64,000 bases of DNA from Haloimpatiens sp042688525 (GCF_042688525.2 NZ_JBHWAB010000001.1:2728001-2792000); one strand, 5' to 3'; counted from the first letter of the stretch, positions 1-9,448 are shown. Numbers and translations are program-made. Notes: generated from the letters alone by a model not told the origin.

Positions 1-287
1 GAGATCTTCCTAAATTAGTATGTACAACTGTACCTGTAGCATTAATAACTTTTCTTAATTTAGGAGAGTTATTTTTCTTAATATGTTCACTAAAGGTTTT
101 CAACATATCTTCTTTTGATAATTCAGAAATTTTATCTTTTAATATCAAATTTCTATAAGTATCTATGGTTTGTCTTAATGTTTCAACTACTAAAGTTCTC
201 ATAGTATTATTTAACTCTTTCTTAACTATTTCTTCTTGTAAAAGTTCATCTACTTTAGGTAGTTTTCTTAGTAAATCTCTGTTCATT
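1..287 (-). CDS. selA: L-seryl-tRNA(Sec) selenium transferase, N-terminal part (cut by window edge)
   Basis: Reading the minus strand from an ATG at 287 gives 95 open codons that run off the window. They end in NATGTVVHTNLGRS, the conserved SelA segment at the start of the PLP-enzyme fold, and are preceded by the helical SelA N-terminal domain. SelA converts Ser-tRNA(Sec) to Sec-tRNA(Sec) using selenophosphate. The gene lies directly downstream of selD, which makes the selenophosphate, on the same strand. A GGGATGATG stretch just upstream of the ATG can act as RBS. The rest of the protein is outside the window, so integrity cannot be judged. Confidence 0.9.
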
Positions 288-346
288 ATCATCATCCCTT
301 TTTTGAAATTTACAACTTTTCTCTTCTAACTTTGAAATAATTTACT

Positions 347-407
347 CAACTTTTGCAGTAAAAAAATATCATTTCCCGTAGCGACTATTTTTCACCTGCA
401 AAAGTTG
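347..407 (-). repeat. Palindromic intergenic repeat, copy A (internally deleted, 61 bp)
   Basis: Ends CAACTTTTGCAG and CTGCAAAAGTTG are inverted. The inner parts match the outer arms of the full-length copy at 37014-37267 in opposite orientation, with the centre missing. It lies between selD and selA. Confidence 0.8.
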
Positions 408-467
408 AATAATGTATGTATACATACATTGCCTGTGATATCTTTATATACCACAGGCTTAATTATT

Positions 468-1499
468 TTATTCCACAACTATGCATTTATCTTGCTTTGA
501 AATCACTTCTCCTACAATTGTAGATTTCAATTCTAGTTTATCCAACTCCATCATCATTTCCTTAGCTTCCTCTTTAGAACAAGTTACTAAAAGGCCGCCC
601 GAAGTTTGTGGATCAAAAAGAATATCTTCTAACCATTCTGGTAAACCTTTTAATTCATATTTATCGTCAAGATATCCTCTATTATTATATGTTCCTGCTG
701 GTACTAATCCCATTTCTGCATATTCTTGTGCTTCTTGTATGTATGGTATATTTTCCTTATTCAATTTAATTGTTACATTAGAACCATCGGCCATTTCATA
801 TGCATGACCCATAAGTCCAAATCCTGTTATATCAGTACATGCACTTATATTATACTTAGCTACTATTTCACCTGCATATTTATTTAATGTAATCATGTTT
901 TTAATTGCCTTTTCATATGCTTCTTTTGAAGCTAATTCAGCTTTAATAGCTGTATTTATTATACCTATTCCTAACGGCTTTGTTAAAATAACTACATCGC
1001 CTTCTTTGCAACCATAATTTTTTAATATTTTATCTGGATGTACAACTCCTGTTACAGATAATCCATACTTAGGTTCATCATCTTCTACTGAATGTCCTCC
1101 TACAACTACTGCTCCAGCTTCTAAAATTTTATCTGCTCCACCTTTTAATATTTCTCCAAGAATATCTATAGATAAGCAATTTGGAAAACATACTATATTT
1201 AATGCAACTTTAGGCTTTCCTCCCATTGCATAAACATCACTTAAAGAATTAGCAGCTGCTATTTGTCCAAAAGTATAAGGATCATCAACAACTGGTGTAA
1301 AAAAGTCTAGTGTCTGTATAATTGCCATATCATCACTTAATTTATATATAGCTGCATCATCAGAAGTTTCTATGCCAACTATTAAATTATCATCATGCAT
1401 CTTAGGCAATTTATCTAAAATCTTTGAAAGGGTCTCCGGCCCTATTTTAGCTGCTCATCCAGAGGTTTTTGCTAACTGAGTTAATCGTTTTTTTTCCAT
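468..1499 (-). CDS. selD: Selenide, water dikinase (selenophosphate synthetase), selenocysteine-containing
   Basis: SelD makes selenophosphate from selenide and ATP for Sec-tRNA and selenouridine synthesis. The open frame visible to ordinary translation starts inside the gene. Upstream in the same frame there is an ATG at 1499, behind GGAGGTG with 6-nt spacing, and a single in-frame TGA at 1455-1457. Read with Sec the start is MEKKRLTQLAKTSGUAAKIG, which matches the SelD catalytic motif SG(C/U)AAKIGP with Sec at residue 15. The product is then 343 aa, the normal family length. AIRS-type ATP-binding motifs follow (GGHSVEDDEPKYGLSVTG, DITGFGLMGH, DPQTSGG). A small hairpin follows the TGA. SelD is itself a known selenoprotein in several bacteria, so this is decoding and not a broken gene. 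Confidence 0.95.
1427..1457 (-). promoter_or_regulatory. Putative bacterial SECIS element of selD
   Basis: Eleven nucleotides after the UGA (1455-1457) the mRNA can form a short stem AGGG/CCCU with loop CCGGAGA, which carries a GG in the loop as bacterial SECIS hairpins bound by SelB do. The stem is only four certain base pairs, so the fold is suggestive. Confidence 0.55.
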
Positions 1500-1544
1500 T
1501 GTGGTCACCTCCATTATATATCAATAATTTTATACTATTCTCAA

Positions 1545-2174
1545 TTATATGTCCACCTTATCTCTTAATTTATTCACGGTCTTTTCTCCAATCCTATCTA
1601 TTTTTTTTAAATCATCTATACATGAAAATCCACCATTTTTTTCTCTATATTCAATTATTTTTTTAGCAGTAACCTCTCCCACTCCTGGTAACGTCTTCAA
1701 TTCTTCTAATGTAGCTGTATTTAAATTTATCTTTTTACTACTGCCTTCATCATTATGTGAAGCTTTATTTGAAGTTTGACTCGTAGTATTATTTACTACC
1801 ATTGATACATTATTTTTTTCTCCATTTTTATAAATATAAATCATATCTTCATCATTAAGTTTTTTTGATAAATGGACCCTATTTAAATCAGCATTATTTT
1901 GAAAACCTCCTGCCATTTGAACTAAATCTATCACCCTACTAATATTCGTCAACTTATATACACCTGGCTTTTTTACTGCTCCTTTTATATCAACCATTAT
2001 ATTTTTAAAAGAAGATTTTTTAAATTCACTTTTATTGGTTTTTGTTTCTACAAAAATATCCTCATTATTTTTTTCTACCTCTTTAGGCTTTGATACATTA
2101 AGACCCACTATTAAAAAAATCACTGATAATACTAAAATTGCCACTGAACCAATATATTTTTCTTTATTTTTCAT
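1545..2174 (-). CDS. comEA: ComEA-type DNA-binding competence protein
   Basis: A 209-aa protein with one N-terminal membrane anchor (about residues 7-26), an SLBB-like segment (VDIKGAVKKPGVYKL, about residues 62-95) and a C-terminal helix-hairpin-helix pair (INLNTATLEELKTLPGVG ... IDRIGEKTVNKL, about 148-209). This is the full ComEA architecture: a membrane-anchored receptor that binds incoming double-stranded DNA at the outer membrane face. comEC is not in the window, so natural competence is not shown. It lies 45 bp upstream of selD on the same strand. Confidence 0.92.
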   Translation of the reverse strand: MKNKEKYIGSVAILVLSVIFLIVGLNVSKPKEVEKNNEDIFVETKTNKSEFKKSSFKNIMVDIKGAVKKPGVYKLTNISRVIDLVQMAGGFQNNADLNRVHLSKKLNDEDMIYIYKNGEKNNVSMVVNNTTSQTSNKASHNDEGSSKKINLNTATLEELKTLPGVGEVTAKKIIEYREKNGGFSCIDDLKKIDRIGEKTVNKLRDKVDI

Positions 2175-2295
2175 TTATATCACCCCTATTATAGATTATT
2201 TCCATTTATTATTTTTTTAGTGTCGCCTAATTTACTTTTTTTTGATATACTAAAGAATGTATATAAATAAAAACTATATTTCAAAGGAGGATATA

Positions 2296-3576
2296 ATGAA
2301 AAAGTTCATATCATTTTTTACAATATTTTTTATTCTAGCTTTTAGCTTTACAAATATAGTACAAGCAAAACCAACTCCCCCTAAAGTTTCTGCTGATGGT
2401 GCTGTTATATTAGATGCAACTACTGGTCAAATATTATATTCTAAAAATGCTGATACTGCTTATCCACCAGCTTCAACTACAAAAATTATGACAGCTCTTT
2501 TAACTTTAGAAAATTGCAGCTTAGATGAAGAAGTAGTTATTGGTAAAAATCCTCCTAGGGCAGATGGAAGTAAAATATATATATATGAAGGTGAAAAATT
2601 AACTGTAAAACAACTTTTATATGGTCTTTTATTATCATCAGCTAACGATTGTGCTGAAGCTTTAGCTGAACATATTGGTGGGTCAATTGAAGGTTTTGCA
2701 AGTATGATGAATGAAAGGGCAAAAGAACTTGGATGTGAAAATACCAATTTTGTTAATCCTAGTGGTCTTTATGATGACAAACATAGAACTAGTGCTAAAG
2801 ATCTTGCTCTTATACTACAAGAACTTACTACTCACTCAGAGTTTAAACAAATTGCCACCACTTCTTCATATAAAATTTTACCAACAAATAAATGTTCAGA
2901 TGAAAAACCATTATGGAATGAAAACCGTTTAATTCAAAAATATTCTAAATATTATTATGCTCCAGCTGAAGGAGGTAAGACTGGTTATACAGTTCAATCT
3001 CTACATTCATATGTGGCTAGTGCATCAAAAAATAATCACAGACTTATAGTAACACTTGTTCATGATGGTAAAAAAACTTTTTTTAAAGATTCTGTAGCAT
3101 TATTTAATTATGGTTTTGAAAATTTTGAGTTGAAAAAATTATACTCTAAAGGTGATATAGTTGATACATATAAAATAAGTGATGAAACAAATATACCTCT
3201 TATTGCTAATAAAGATTTTTATTACGTAAAAGAAAAAGGTGATACTAATACTCCACAAACTAAAATTACAAACAATTCTGATTTAGATAGTAAAACTATT
3301 AAAAAAGGTGATATAATTTCAAAATGTAAAATAACTTACAAAAATCAATCTTTAGGAACTGTTCAACTCACGAGTGGACGTGATTATGAACCAAAACGCA
3401 CTTTTTTATTTAACAACACTACTTCATCAAATGATAAAAGTAATATTTCAAAATACATAATAGGTTCCTTGGTAATAATTTCTGCTGCTTTTATATTTAT
3501 TTTACTTATGATTAAAAAACATAAAAAAAGAAAAAGGAAAAAAGAAATTTATAAAAAATTTAAAAAGAGAAGCTAA
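2296..3576 (+). CDS. D-alanyl-D-alanine carboxypeptidase (DacF-like, S11 family)
   Basis: The chosen start (MKKFISFF) follows AAAGGAGG with 5-nt spacing; a longer frame starting at 2257 has no RBS. The 426-aa protein has a signal peptide, then the penicillin-binding triad S-T-T-K (about residue 60), S-A-N (about 115) and K-T-G (about 228), and a C-terminal membrane segment followed by a Lys/Arg-rich tail. It trims the terminal D-Ala of peptidoglycan stem peptides outside the membrane. The DacF subgroup is often sporulation-linked in Firmicutes; that role is inference here. It is transcribed against its neighbours. Confidence 0.9.
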   Translation: MKKFISFFTIFFILAFSFTNIVQAKPTPPKVSADGAVILDATTGQILYSKNADTAYPPASTTKIMTALLTLENCSLDEEVVIGKNPPRADGSKIYIYEGEKLTVKQLLYGLLLSSANDCAEALAEHIGGSIEGFASMMNERAKELGCENTNFVNPSGLYDDKHRTSAKDLALILQELTTHSEFKQIATTSSYKILPTNKCSDEKPLWNENRLIQKYSKYYYAPAEGGKTGYTVQSLHSYVASASKNNHRLIVTLVHDGKKTFFKDSVALFNYGFENFELKKLYSKGDIVDTYKISDETNIPLIANKDFYYVKEKGDTNTPQTKITNNSDLDSKTIKKGDIISKCKITYKNQSLGTVQLTSGRDYEPKRTFLFNNTTSSNDKSNISKYIIGSLVIISAAFIFILLMIKKHKKRKRKKEIYKKFKKRS

Positions 3577-3600
3577 TAACTTTTAAATTAGCTTCTCTTT
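3564..3600. terminator. Bidirectional terminator between the carboxypeptidase and pseudouridine synthase genes
   Basis: A perfect 14-bp stem AAAGAGAAGCTAAT / ATTAGCTTCTCTTT with a 9-nt loop and A/T runs on both sides. It overlaps the last codons of both convergent genes. Confidence 0.8.
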
Positions 3601-4490
3601 AATTTACTAACTAGTTCTTTCATATCTTCTGGTAAATCTGACTCCAATTCAATTTTTCGTCCATCTCTTGGATGAGGAAAAACAAGTCTATATGCATGTA
3701 ATGCCTGTCTTTTTATATATGTATCTTCATCTTTTCCATATAAAGAATCTCCAAATAGTGGATGTCCTAAATGACTTAAATGTACCCTAATTTGATGAGT
3801 TCTTCCAGTTTCTAATGTAAGCTTTACTAAATCTGCTTCTTTAAAACTCTCTACAACATTAAAATGTGTTACACTTTTCTGTCCTCTTTCATCTACAACT
3901 CTTTTTATACCATCATCGTCATTTCTATATATAGGTAAATCTATCGTACCACAGTTTTCCTTTAAGTTTTCATGTACAATTGCTAAATAACTTTTTTCAA
4001 ACCCTATTGTTTGCATATCTCTTGCTAGTGCCATATGTGAAAATTGATTTTTAGCCACTATTATAAGACCAGAAGTATCCCTATCCAATCTACTAACTAA
4101 TCTTACAATACAATTTTCTTCCTTTTCTCTAAAATAATATAAAAGTCCGTTTGACAATGTTCCCTCTTGATAACTTTTAGTAGGATGAACTACCATCCCT
4201 GGCTGCTTATTTACTACTATAACATCACTATCCTCATATACAATATCTAAATCCATTTTTTCAGGTTTTATATTTTGTTCTTCTTTTTTATTTAACTTTA
4301 TTGTAATTTTATCTCCACTCACAACTTTACTACTTAATCTTGCAGGTTTATTATTTACTTTTACTCTACCTTCTCTAACAGAAGTTCTTACAAATCTTCC
4401 CGAAAGTCTTTGTACTTCTCTCAAATAATCATTTAGTTTCTTACCTATCTCTTCACCTTTTACCTCATATATTATTAGATTGTCATTCAC
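3588..4490 (-). CDS. RluA/RluD-family pseudouridine synthase
   Basis: 300 aa with an N-terminal S4 RNA-binding domain (about 15-75) and the RluA catalytic signature RLDRDTSGL, whose catalytic Asp is about residue 136. It isomerises uridine to pseudouridine in rRNA, most likely large-subunit rRNA by similarity to RluD; the target site cannot be read from sequence. The start is GTG, chosen because AGGTGG lies 4 nt upstream. The last codons lie in the shared terminator. Confidence 0.88.
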   Translation of the reverse strand: MNDNLIIYEVKGEEIGKKLNDYLREVQRLSGRFVRTSVREGRVKVNNKPARLSSKVVSGDKITIKLNKKEEQNIKPEKMDLDIVYEDSDVIVVNKQPGMVVHPTKSYQEGTLSNGLLYYFREKEENCIVRLVSRLDRDTSGLIIVAKNQFSHMALARDMQTIGFEKSYLAIVHENLKENCGTIDLPIYRNDDDGIKRVVDERGQKSVTHFNVVESFKEADLVKLTLETGRTHQIRVHLSHLGHPLFGDSLYGKDEDTYIKRQALHAYRLVFPHPRDGRKIELESDLPEDMKELVSKLKRS

Positions 4491-4631
4491 GCTACCACCT
4501 CTTTTGTGAAAATATAGAAATTATGCCATAAACACACCCTCTGCATGCTAATCTATAATTCTATTATTTGTATTTAAACTAGTGTATATTTCGATGTTCA
4601 TTAACTAAAAAATTTTATGCAATTTTTAATA

Positions 4632-5906
4632 TTAGTTTTGCTTAACATAGTCATGATCTTCTCCAAGCAACACTATTATATCAGACTTTTCATCATTGGA
4701 ATAGTCATTTTCTACATCATGAATATTAAATTCATTTTTAATATTTGATATAACATCTTTATCTAATTTTTTATTAAATACTATTTTTGTAGAATTAGTT
4801 TTTTCTCCATTTCCTGTTTCAATATTAGTATATCCTTTTTTATTTAAATATTTAGAAAAGTTAGATGCAAGTCCACTCTTCTTTGTACCATTAAGAACTT
4901 TAATCTTTATGTCTTCTTTATTAATAGACATAGGTTTTAAATCATGTAACTCATTTAATATTTTAGTATTCATAGAACTATCATATATATAATATGATAT
5001 ATTATTTATATCTTTAGGTTTTCCTTTCAATGTTGTTAACTTTATATTATTCCTATCTAACTTAGCTATGGTAATACCATAGGATATAATTTCACTTGGT
5101 TCCATATTAGTTTTTATATATTTAGGAATTACAGATAATACGTTATTAAGTTTTAATAATATTGTAGGACTTTTAACTTTTTCTATAACTTTTTCTATAA
5201 ACATATGTTGATTTTCAATCCTACCTATATCTCCTGTTAGAAGACCTGGATTAGTATTATTTTTTCTCCATCTAAAAAATTCTTCAGCTTTTTTACCATC
5301 TAAATGAATTGTAGTCCCCTTCTTAAAATGTATATGCAAGTTTTGATCTGAAGCATCATAATTCATATCATATTTTATTGGCATATCAATTCCACCTAAT
5401 GCATCTATAATTTGTCTAAAACCCTCATAATCTACTTTTGCATAATAATTAATTGGTATATCTAAAAGTCTTTGTACAACATCTATGGTATAATCTATAC
5501 CTCCAACTACATGTGCAGCATTTATTTTATCTCTGCGACCTTTTATCTTTATCATTGTATCTCTCGGTACTGATATGAAATTCACAGTATCTTTATGCGG
5601 ATTATAATGCATAACCATTATAGTATCTGTTCTTTTGGGATCATTAGGATTTTTAGAACCCGTACCAAAATCTACACCTACAACAAGTACATTTATTGAT
5701 TCACCTTTTTTTGCAACTTTCACATTTTGAGGCTTGTGTCCACTACTTAAATCTTCACTACTACTAGAATGGCTCATTCTCCATAAGCAGTAATATGAAT
5801 ATCCTCCAAATCCTACAACACCAATTAAGACAATAAGCATTATACCAATAAAAAACTTTTTAAATTTACTTACCCTCTTTTTTCCTTTTCGTTTTTTATT
5901 CCCCAT
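4632..5906 (-). CDS. LytR-CpsA-Psr (LCP) family protein, paralogue 1
   Basis: 424 aa: Lys/Arg-rich cytoplasmic N-terminus, one membrane helix (about 18-38), LCP catalytic domain (conserved DPKRTDTIMVMHYNP, SVPRDTMIKI, and downstream Arg/Asp residues), then a C-terminal LytR_C domain (about 330-420). LCP enzymes transfer undecaprenyl-linked polymers such as teichoic acids or capsule to peptidoglycan. The start follows AGGTG upstream of the ATG. A second gene of near-identical layout lies 0.7 kb upstream, on the other side of ridA, so this is a local duplication. Confidence 0.9.
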   Translation of the reverse strand: MGNKKRKGKKRVSKFKKFFIGIMLIVLIGVVGFGGYSYYCLWRMSHSSSSEDLSSGHKPQNVKVAKKGESINVLVVGVDFGTGSKNPNDPKRTDTIMVMHYNPHKDTVNFISVPRDTMIKIKGRRDKINAAHVVGGIDYTIDVVQRLLDIPINYYAKVDYEGFRQIIDALGGIDMPIKYDMNYDASDQNLHIHFKKGTTIHLDGKKAEEFFRWRKNNTNPGLLTGDIGRIENQHMFIEKVIEKVKSPTILLKLNNVLSVIPKYIKTNMEPSEIISYGITIAKLDRNNIKLTTLKGKPKDINNISYYIYDSSMNTKILNELHDLKPMSINKEDIKIKVLNGTKKSGLASNFSKYLNKKGYTNIETGNGEKTNSTKIVFNKKLDKDVISNIKNEFNIHDVENDYSNDEKSDIIVLLGEDHDYVKQN

Positions 5907-5952
5907 TTATTTTTTTCACCTACACCTTTCTATATAATTATAATTTTGTATA

Positions 5953-6040
5953 CAACTTTCGCAAGTAAAAAATAGTCGCTACAGGAAATGAATATATCAT
6001 TTTCCTTCACTAAGCAATATTTTTTTTACTACGAAAGTTG
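5953..6040 (+). repeat. Palindromic intergenic repeat, copy B (internally deleted, 88 bp)
   Basis: Left arm CAACTTTCGCAAG with the AAATAGTCGCTAC segment, right arm ending ACTACGAAAGTTG. The centre of the full-length element is missing. It lies upstream of LCP paralogue 1. Confidence 0.8.
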
Positions 6041-6149
6041 AGTAACTATTTAATATTATACATTTTTTGAATTAATTATTCAATTTGGAAATGTGTAGTA
6101 ATATCTTGACAATAATTAGTTAAGCTTGCTATATTAACATAAAAATATA

Positions 6150-6174
6150 GAGGTTATGCTGTATACATAACCTC
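6150..6174 (-). terminator. Hairpin downstream of ridA
   Basis: Perfect 9-bp stem GAGGTTATG/CATAACCTC with a 7-nt loop just past the ridA stop; on the minus strand it is followed by an A/T-rich tract rather than a clean U run. Confidence 0.5.
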
Positions 6175-6181
6175 GTCCATA

Positions 6182-6565
6182 CTATTCTGCAATTGCTACT
6201 ACTTCAATTTCAACTAATGCATCTTTTGGCAATTTACCAACTTGAAAACAAGATCTTGCTGGGTAATCACCTGTAAAATATTCACCATAAACTTCATTCA
6301 TTGCTGCAAAATCGTTTATGTCTTTTAGTAATACTAGTGTCTTAACAACTTTATCTAAAGAACTTCCAGCTTTTTCTAAAATAGCTTTTACATTTTCTAA
6401 AGACATTTTTGTAGCATTTTTAATATCATCATTTACAAGTTCTCCTGTTTTAGGGTTTATAGGAAGTTGTCCTGAAGTATAGATGAAATTCCCTACTTTT
6501 ACCCCTTGAGAATATGGTCCTATTGCACCAGGTGCATTTTTAGTATTAATTATTGTTTTATCCAC
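6182..6565 (-). CDS. ridA: RidA family enamine/imine deaminase
   Basis: 127 aa, full length for the RidA/YjgF family. It has the family signatures APGAIGPYSQGV near the N-terminus and PARSCFQVGKLPKDALVEIE near the C-terminus, including the Arg that binds the substrate carboxylate. RidA hydrolyses reactive 2-aminoacrylate and related imines formed by PLP enzymes. It sits between two duplicated LCP genes on the same strand; no functional link is evident. Confidence 0.93.
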   Translation of the reverse strand: MDKTIINTKNAPGAIGPYSQGVKVGNFIYTSGQLPINPKTGELVNDDIKNATKMSLENVKAILEKAGSSLDKVVKTLVLLKDINDFAAMNEVYGEYFTGDYPARSCFQVGKLPKDALVEIEVVAIAE

Positions 6566-6585
6566 AATGACTCCTCCTTATGATG

Positions 6586-7743
6586 TTAATTTGATTGAAT
6601 GTAATCGTGATCTTCTCCAAGCAACACTATTATATCAAAATTTCCATCATTTGAATAGTTATTTTCTACATTATGGATATTAAATTCATTTTTAATATTT
6701 GACATAACATCTTCATCTAATTTTTTATTAAATATTATTTTTGTAGAATTAGTTTTTTGTCCATTTCCTGTTTTAATATTAGTATATCCCTTTTGATTTA
6801 AATATGTAGAAAAATTTGATGCAAGCCCAGACTTCTTTGTACCATTAAGTACTTTAATTTTTATATCTCCCTTATCAATGGACATAGGTTTTAAATCATG
6901 TAATTCATTTAATAGCTCAGCATTTTTAGAACTATCATATACATAATACGATACCTTATTTATATATTTACCCTCACCTTGTAAAGTTGACATCTTTATG
7001 TTGTTATTATCCAATTTAGCTATCTCAAGTCCATAAGATATAATTTCACCTGGCTGCATATTAGTTTTTATATATTTAGGAATTATAGATAATATACTAT
7101 TAAGTTTTAATACTATCGTAGGACTTTTAACTTTTTCCATAACTTTTTCTATAAACATATGTTGATTTTTAATTCTACCTATATCACCTTCTGCAAGACC
7201 AGTACCATTATTATTCTTTCTCCATCTAAAAAATTCTTCAGCTTTCTTACCATCTAAGTTAACTGTAGTACCCTTTCTGAAATGTATATGTAGGTTTTGT
7301 TCTGGATCATCATAATTCATATTATATTTTATTGGCATCTCAATTCCGCCTAATGCATCTATAATTTCTCTAAACCCTTGATAATCTACCTTTACGTAAT
7401 AGTTAATTGGTATATCTAAAAGCTTCTCTACAGCATCTATAGCATAATCCATACCGCCAATAGCATGAGCCGCATTGATTTTCTCCCTACGACCATTTAT
7501 TCTTATCATTGTATCTCTTGGTACTGATACTACATTTACAGTACTTTTATCTGGATTATAATGCATAACCATCATAGTATCTGTTCTTTTTGGGTCATTT
7601 GGATTTTTAGCACCTGGTGTACCAATATCTACACCAACAACAAGCACGTTTATTGGTTCACCCTCTTTTGCAACCTTTACATTTTTAGGTTTATGTCCAC
7701 TACTTAAATCTTCATTACTACTAGAGTGACTCATACTCCACAA
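6586..7743 (-). CDS. LCP family protein, paralogue 2, with a 5-prime frameshift
   Basis: 385 open codons closely match paralogue 1 through the LCP and LytR_C domains, but the only in-frame start here is a TTG without RBS that would omit the membrane anchor. The expected start is the ATG at 7871, with the same AGGTG-A-run context as paralogue 1. It reads MDNGRNKKQKRKRRV and then stops, because the GTA-AGT of paralogue 1 is GTA-GT here (near 7825). The anchor (KKFFIGIVLIALIGVVGFG) lies intact in the other frame. It is either a recent pseudogene, a sequencing error or a gene rescued by slippage; the intact remainder argues for a recent event. Confidence 0.75.
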   Translation of the reverse strand: MWSMSHSSSNEDLSSGHKPKNVKVAKEGEPINVLVVGVDIGTPGAKNPNDPKRTDTMMVMHYNPDKSTVNVVSVPRDTMIRINGRREKINAAHAIGGMDYAIDAVEKLLDIPINYYVKVDYQGFREIIDALGGIEMPIKYNMNYDDPEQNLHIHFRKGTTVNLDGKKAEEFFRWRKNNNGTGLAEGDIGRIKNQHMFIEKVMEKVKSPTIVLKLNSILSIIPKYIKTNMQPGEIISYGLEIAKLDNNNIKMSTLQGEGKYINKVSYYVYDSSKNAELLNELHDLKPMSIDKGDIKIKVLNGTKKSGLASNFSTYLNQKGYTNIKTGNGQKTNSTKIIFNKKLDEDVMSNIKNEFNIHNVENNYSNDGNFDIIVLLGEDHDYIQSN

Positions 7744-7928
7744 ACAATAATATGAATATGCCCCAAATCCTACAACACCAATTAAAGCAATAAGTACTAT
7801 TCCAATAAAAAACTTTTTTAATTTACTACTCTTCTTTTTCTTTTTTGTTTTTTATTTCGTCCATTATCCATTAACTTTTTTCACCTACTACTTTCTATTC
7901 CTTTATTTATAATTTATAATATTTACCA

Positions 7929-8495
7929 CTATCTTTCTAAAATCAGATAATTCCTTGCACTTATTGTGCAAGGATGTATAAGCTGTTTTTTAGATATAAC
8001 AAACTTAATGGTATTATCAAAAGATTGAATTAATGCTCTATCCAAATCTTCAAAAACAAGCTGTCTAAGTTTTTCAACACCTTGAAAATCTCTAGAAGGC
8101 TCTATATAATCCGCTATATAAATTATTTTTTCTAAAATAGTCATATTTTCTTTTGCTGTAGTATGATATTTCACAGCACTAAGAATTTCATCATCAAATA
8201 TATTCATTATATTTTTTGCCATTATTGATCCTGCTTCTCCGTGCAATAATTGAGGCTGCACTTTGCAAACTTTATCAACTTGTTTATTTTCTTGCATTAC
8301 TATTTTTAATAATGCTTCATCACTTAAATTTTTAGCACAATCATGTACCAATCCTGCTATTCTAGCTTTATGTGAATCTATTTTATATCTTACTGCTAAT
8401 TTTTCTGCAGTATCCCTAACTCCAATACTATGTATAAATCTTTTTTCTTTTAAATTACATTTTAAATAACTTATTATTTTGTCTTCATTCCACAT
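7929..8495 (-). CDS. yqeK: YqeK-like HD-domain hydrolase (probable Ap4A hydrolase)
   Basis: 188 aa with an HD phosphohydrolase core: RFIHSIGVRDTAEKLA, GLVHDCAKNL (the HD pair) and KYHTTA. YqeK proteins cleave diadenosine tetraphosphate to ADP symmetrically. The gene overlaps nadD by 11 bp, the usual nadD-yqeK arrangement of Firmicutes. The start ATG follows a G-rich stretch inside the nadD end. Confidence 0.88.
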   Translation of the reverse strand: MWNEDKIISYLKCNLKEKRFIHSIGVRDTAEKLAVRYKIDSHKARIAGLVHDCAKNLSDEALLKIVMQENKQVDKVCKVQPQLLHGEAGSIMAKNIMNIFDDEILSAVKYHTTAKENMTILEKIIYIADYIEPSRDFQGVEKLRQLVFEDLDRALIQSFDNTIKFVISKKQLIHPCTISARNYLILER

Positions 8496-9111
8496 TTCCA
8501 GTCCCCCTACTCCTATATAATCTGTTATCTTTTATATATTCATTCACTGTATGTGGAAGTAAATAAAACACTTCTTGTCCATTTTTTATCATTTTTCTTA
8601 TTTTAGTAGAAGAAATATCCAATATAGGTATATTTAAGAACTCAATTTTTTCTTTGTATTTTTCCTCTACTTCATTTTTCTTATATAATATATCATAAAT
8701 ATTATATCCTGTTCTATTAAACACTGTAAATTTACAATTTGATAATATTTTTTTTACATTTTTCCAAGTATCAATTTCCATTAAGCAATCTACACCCGTT
8801 ATAAAATACCATTGAGTATCTTTTTCTGATTTATTAAAAAATTCAAGCGTTTCATATGTAAAACTAAGTCCTTTTTTCAATACTTCATAATAGCTAATTT
8901 CAAATTTTTCTTCATTTTTAATCGCTAATTCAACTAACTTACACCTTACATTAGCATCTGTTATTACCTTGTGTGTTTTATGAGGTGGATTACCACTAGG
9001 CATAAATATTACTTTATCTAAATTAAATTTGTATAATGCCTCATAAGCTATATGCAAATGGCCATTATGTATTGGATCAAAAGTCCCTCCAAATATAGCT
9101 TTCTTCTTCAT
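8485..9111 (-). CDS. nadD: Nicotinate-nucleotide adenylyltransferase
   Basis: NadD adenylates nicotinate mononucleotide in NAD synthesis. Visible motifs are GGTFDPIHNGHL (nucleotidyltransferase H-x-G-H) near the N-terminus and DISSTKIRKM near the C-terminus. The start is set at the ATG giving MKKKAIFGG, as in the family; a TTG seven codons upstream adds nothing conserved. It lies in the yhbY-nadD-yqeK run, overlapping yqeK by 11 bp. Confidence 0.92.
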   Translation of the reverse strand: MKKKAIFGGTFDPIHNGHLHIAYEALYKFNLDKVIFMPSGNPPHKTHKVITDANVRCKLVELAIKNEEKFEISYYEVLKKGLSFTYETLEFFNKSEKDTQWYFITGVDCLMEIDTWKNVKKILSNCKFTVFNRTGYNIYDILYKKNEVEEKYKEKIEFLNIPILDISSTKIRKMIKNGQEVFYLLPHTVNEYIKDNRLYRSRGTGNVE

Positions 9112-9142
9112 ATTCACACTTCTTTCACACAATGTTTTACTG

Positions 9143-9433
9143 TTATGGCAACTCTATTTTTGGTTTTTTGTTTGATTTTCTGTAAAGCACAAACTTACTG
9201 CCTATAGCTTGAATTCCTTCACAGTTTAATTTTTCACATATAATATCTGATGCCTCTCTAGTTTCCATAAGACTGTTATTTAATACCTTTATCTTTATAA
9301 GTTCTCTTGCTTCTAAAGCATCATCTACCTGTTTTAAAAATGATTCCTCAATTCCACTTTTTCCTACTTGAAAAATCGGATTTATTCTGTTAGCCAGTCC
9401 TCTTAAATAACTTCTTTGTTTTCCACTTAACAT
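9143..9433 (-). CDS. yhbY: YhbY family CRM-domain RNA-binding protein
   Basis: 96 aa, a single CRM (CRS1-YhbY) domain with the typical MLSGKQRSYLRGLA start and a GxxG-like loop region (QVGKSGIEESFLKQV). The family associates with pre-50S ribosomal particles. It is located between obg and nadD, a conserved clostridial order that fits a role in ribosome assembly. Confidence 0.9.
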   Translation of the reverse strand: MLSGKQRSYLRGLANRINPIFQVGKSGIEESFLKQVDDALEARELIKIKVLNNSLMETREASDIICEKLNCEGIQAIGSKFVLYRKSNKKPKIELP

Positions 9434-9448
9434 AACTTGTTCCTCCTA

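Noticed and set aside
468..1409. selD starting at the internal TTG
   Set aside because: It omits the catalytic Sec/Cys motif; the ATG at 1499 with UGA read-through gives the full family length and sequence.
6100..6140. Plus-strand promoter-like pair TTGACA-18-TATATT between copy B and ridA
   Set aside because: It points into the ridA terminator and the antisense of ridA with no RNA or gene behind it; in DNA this AT-rich such matches arise by chance.
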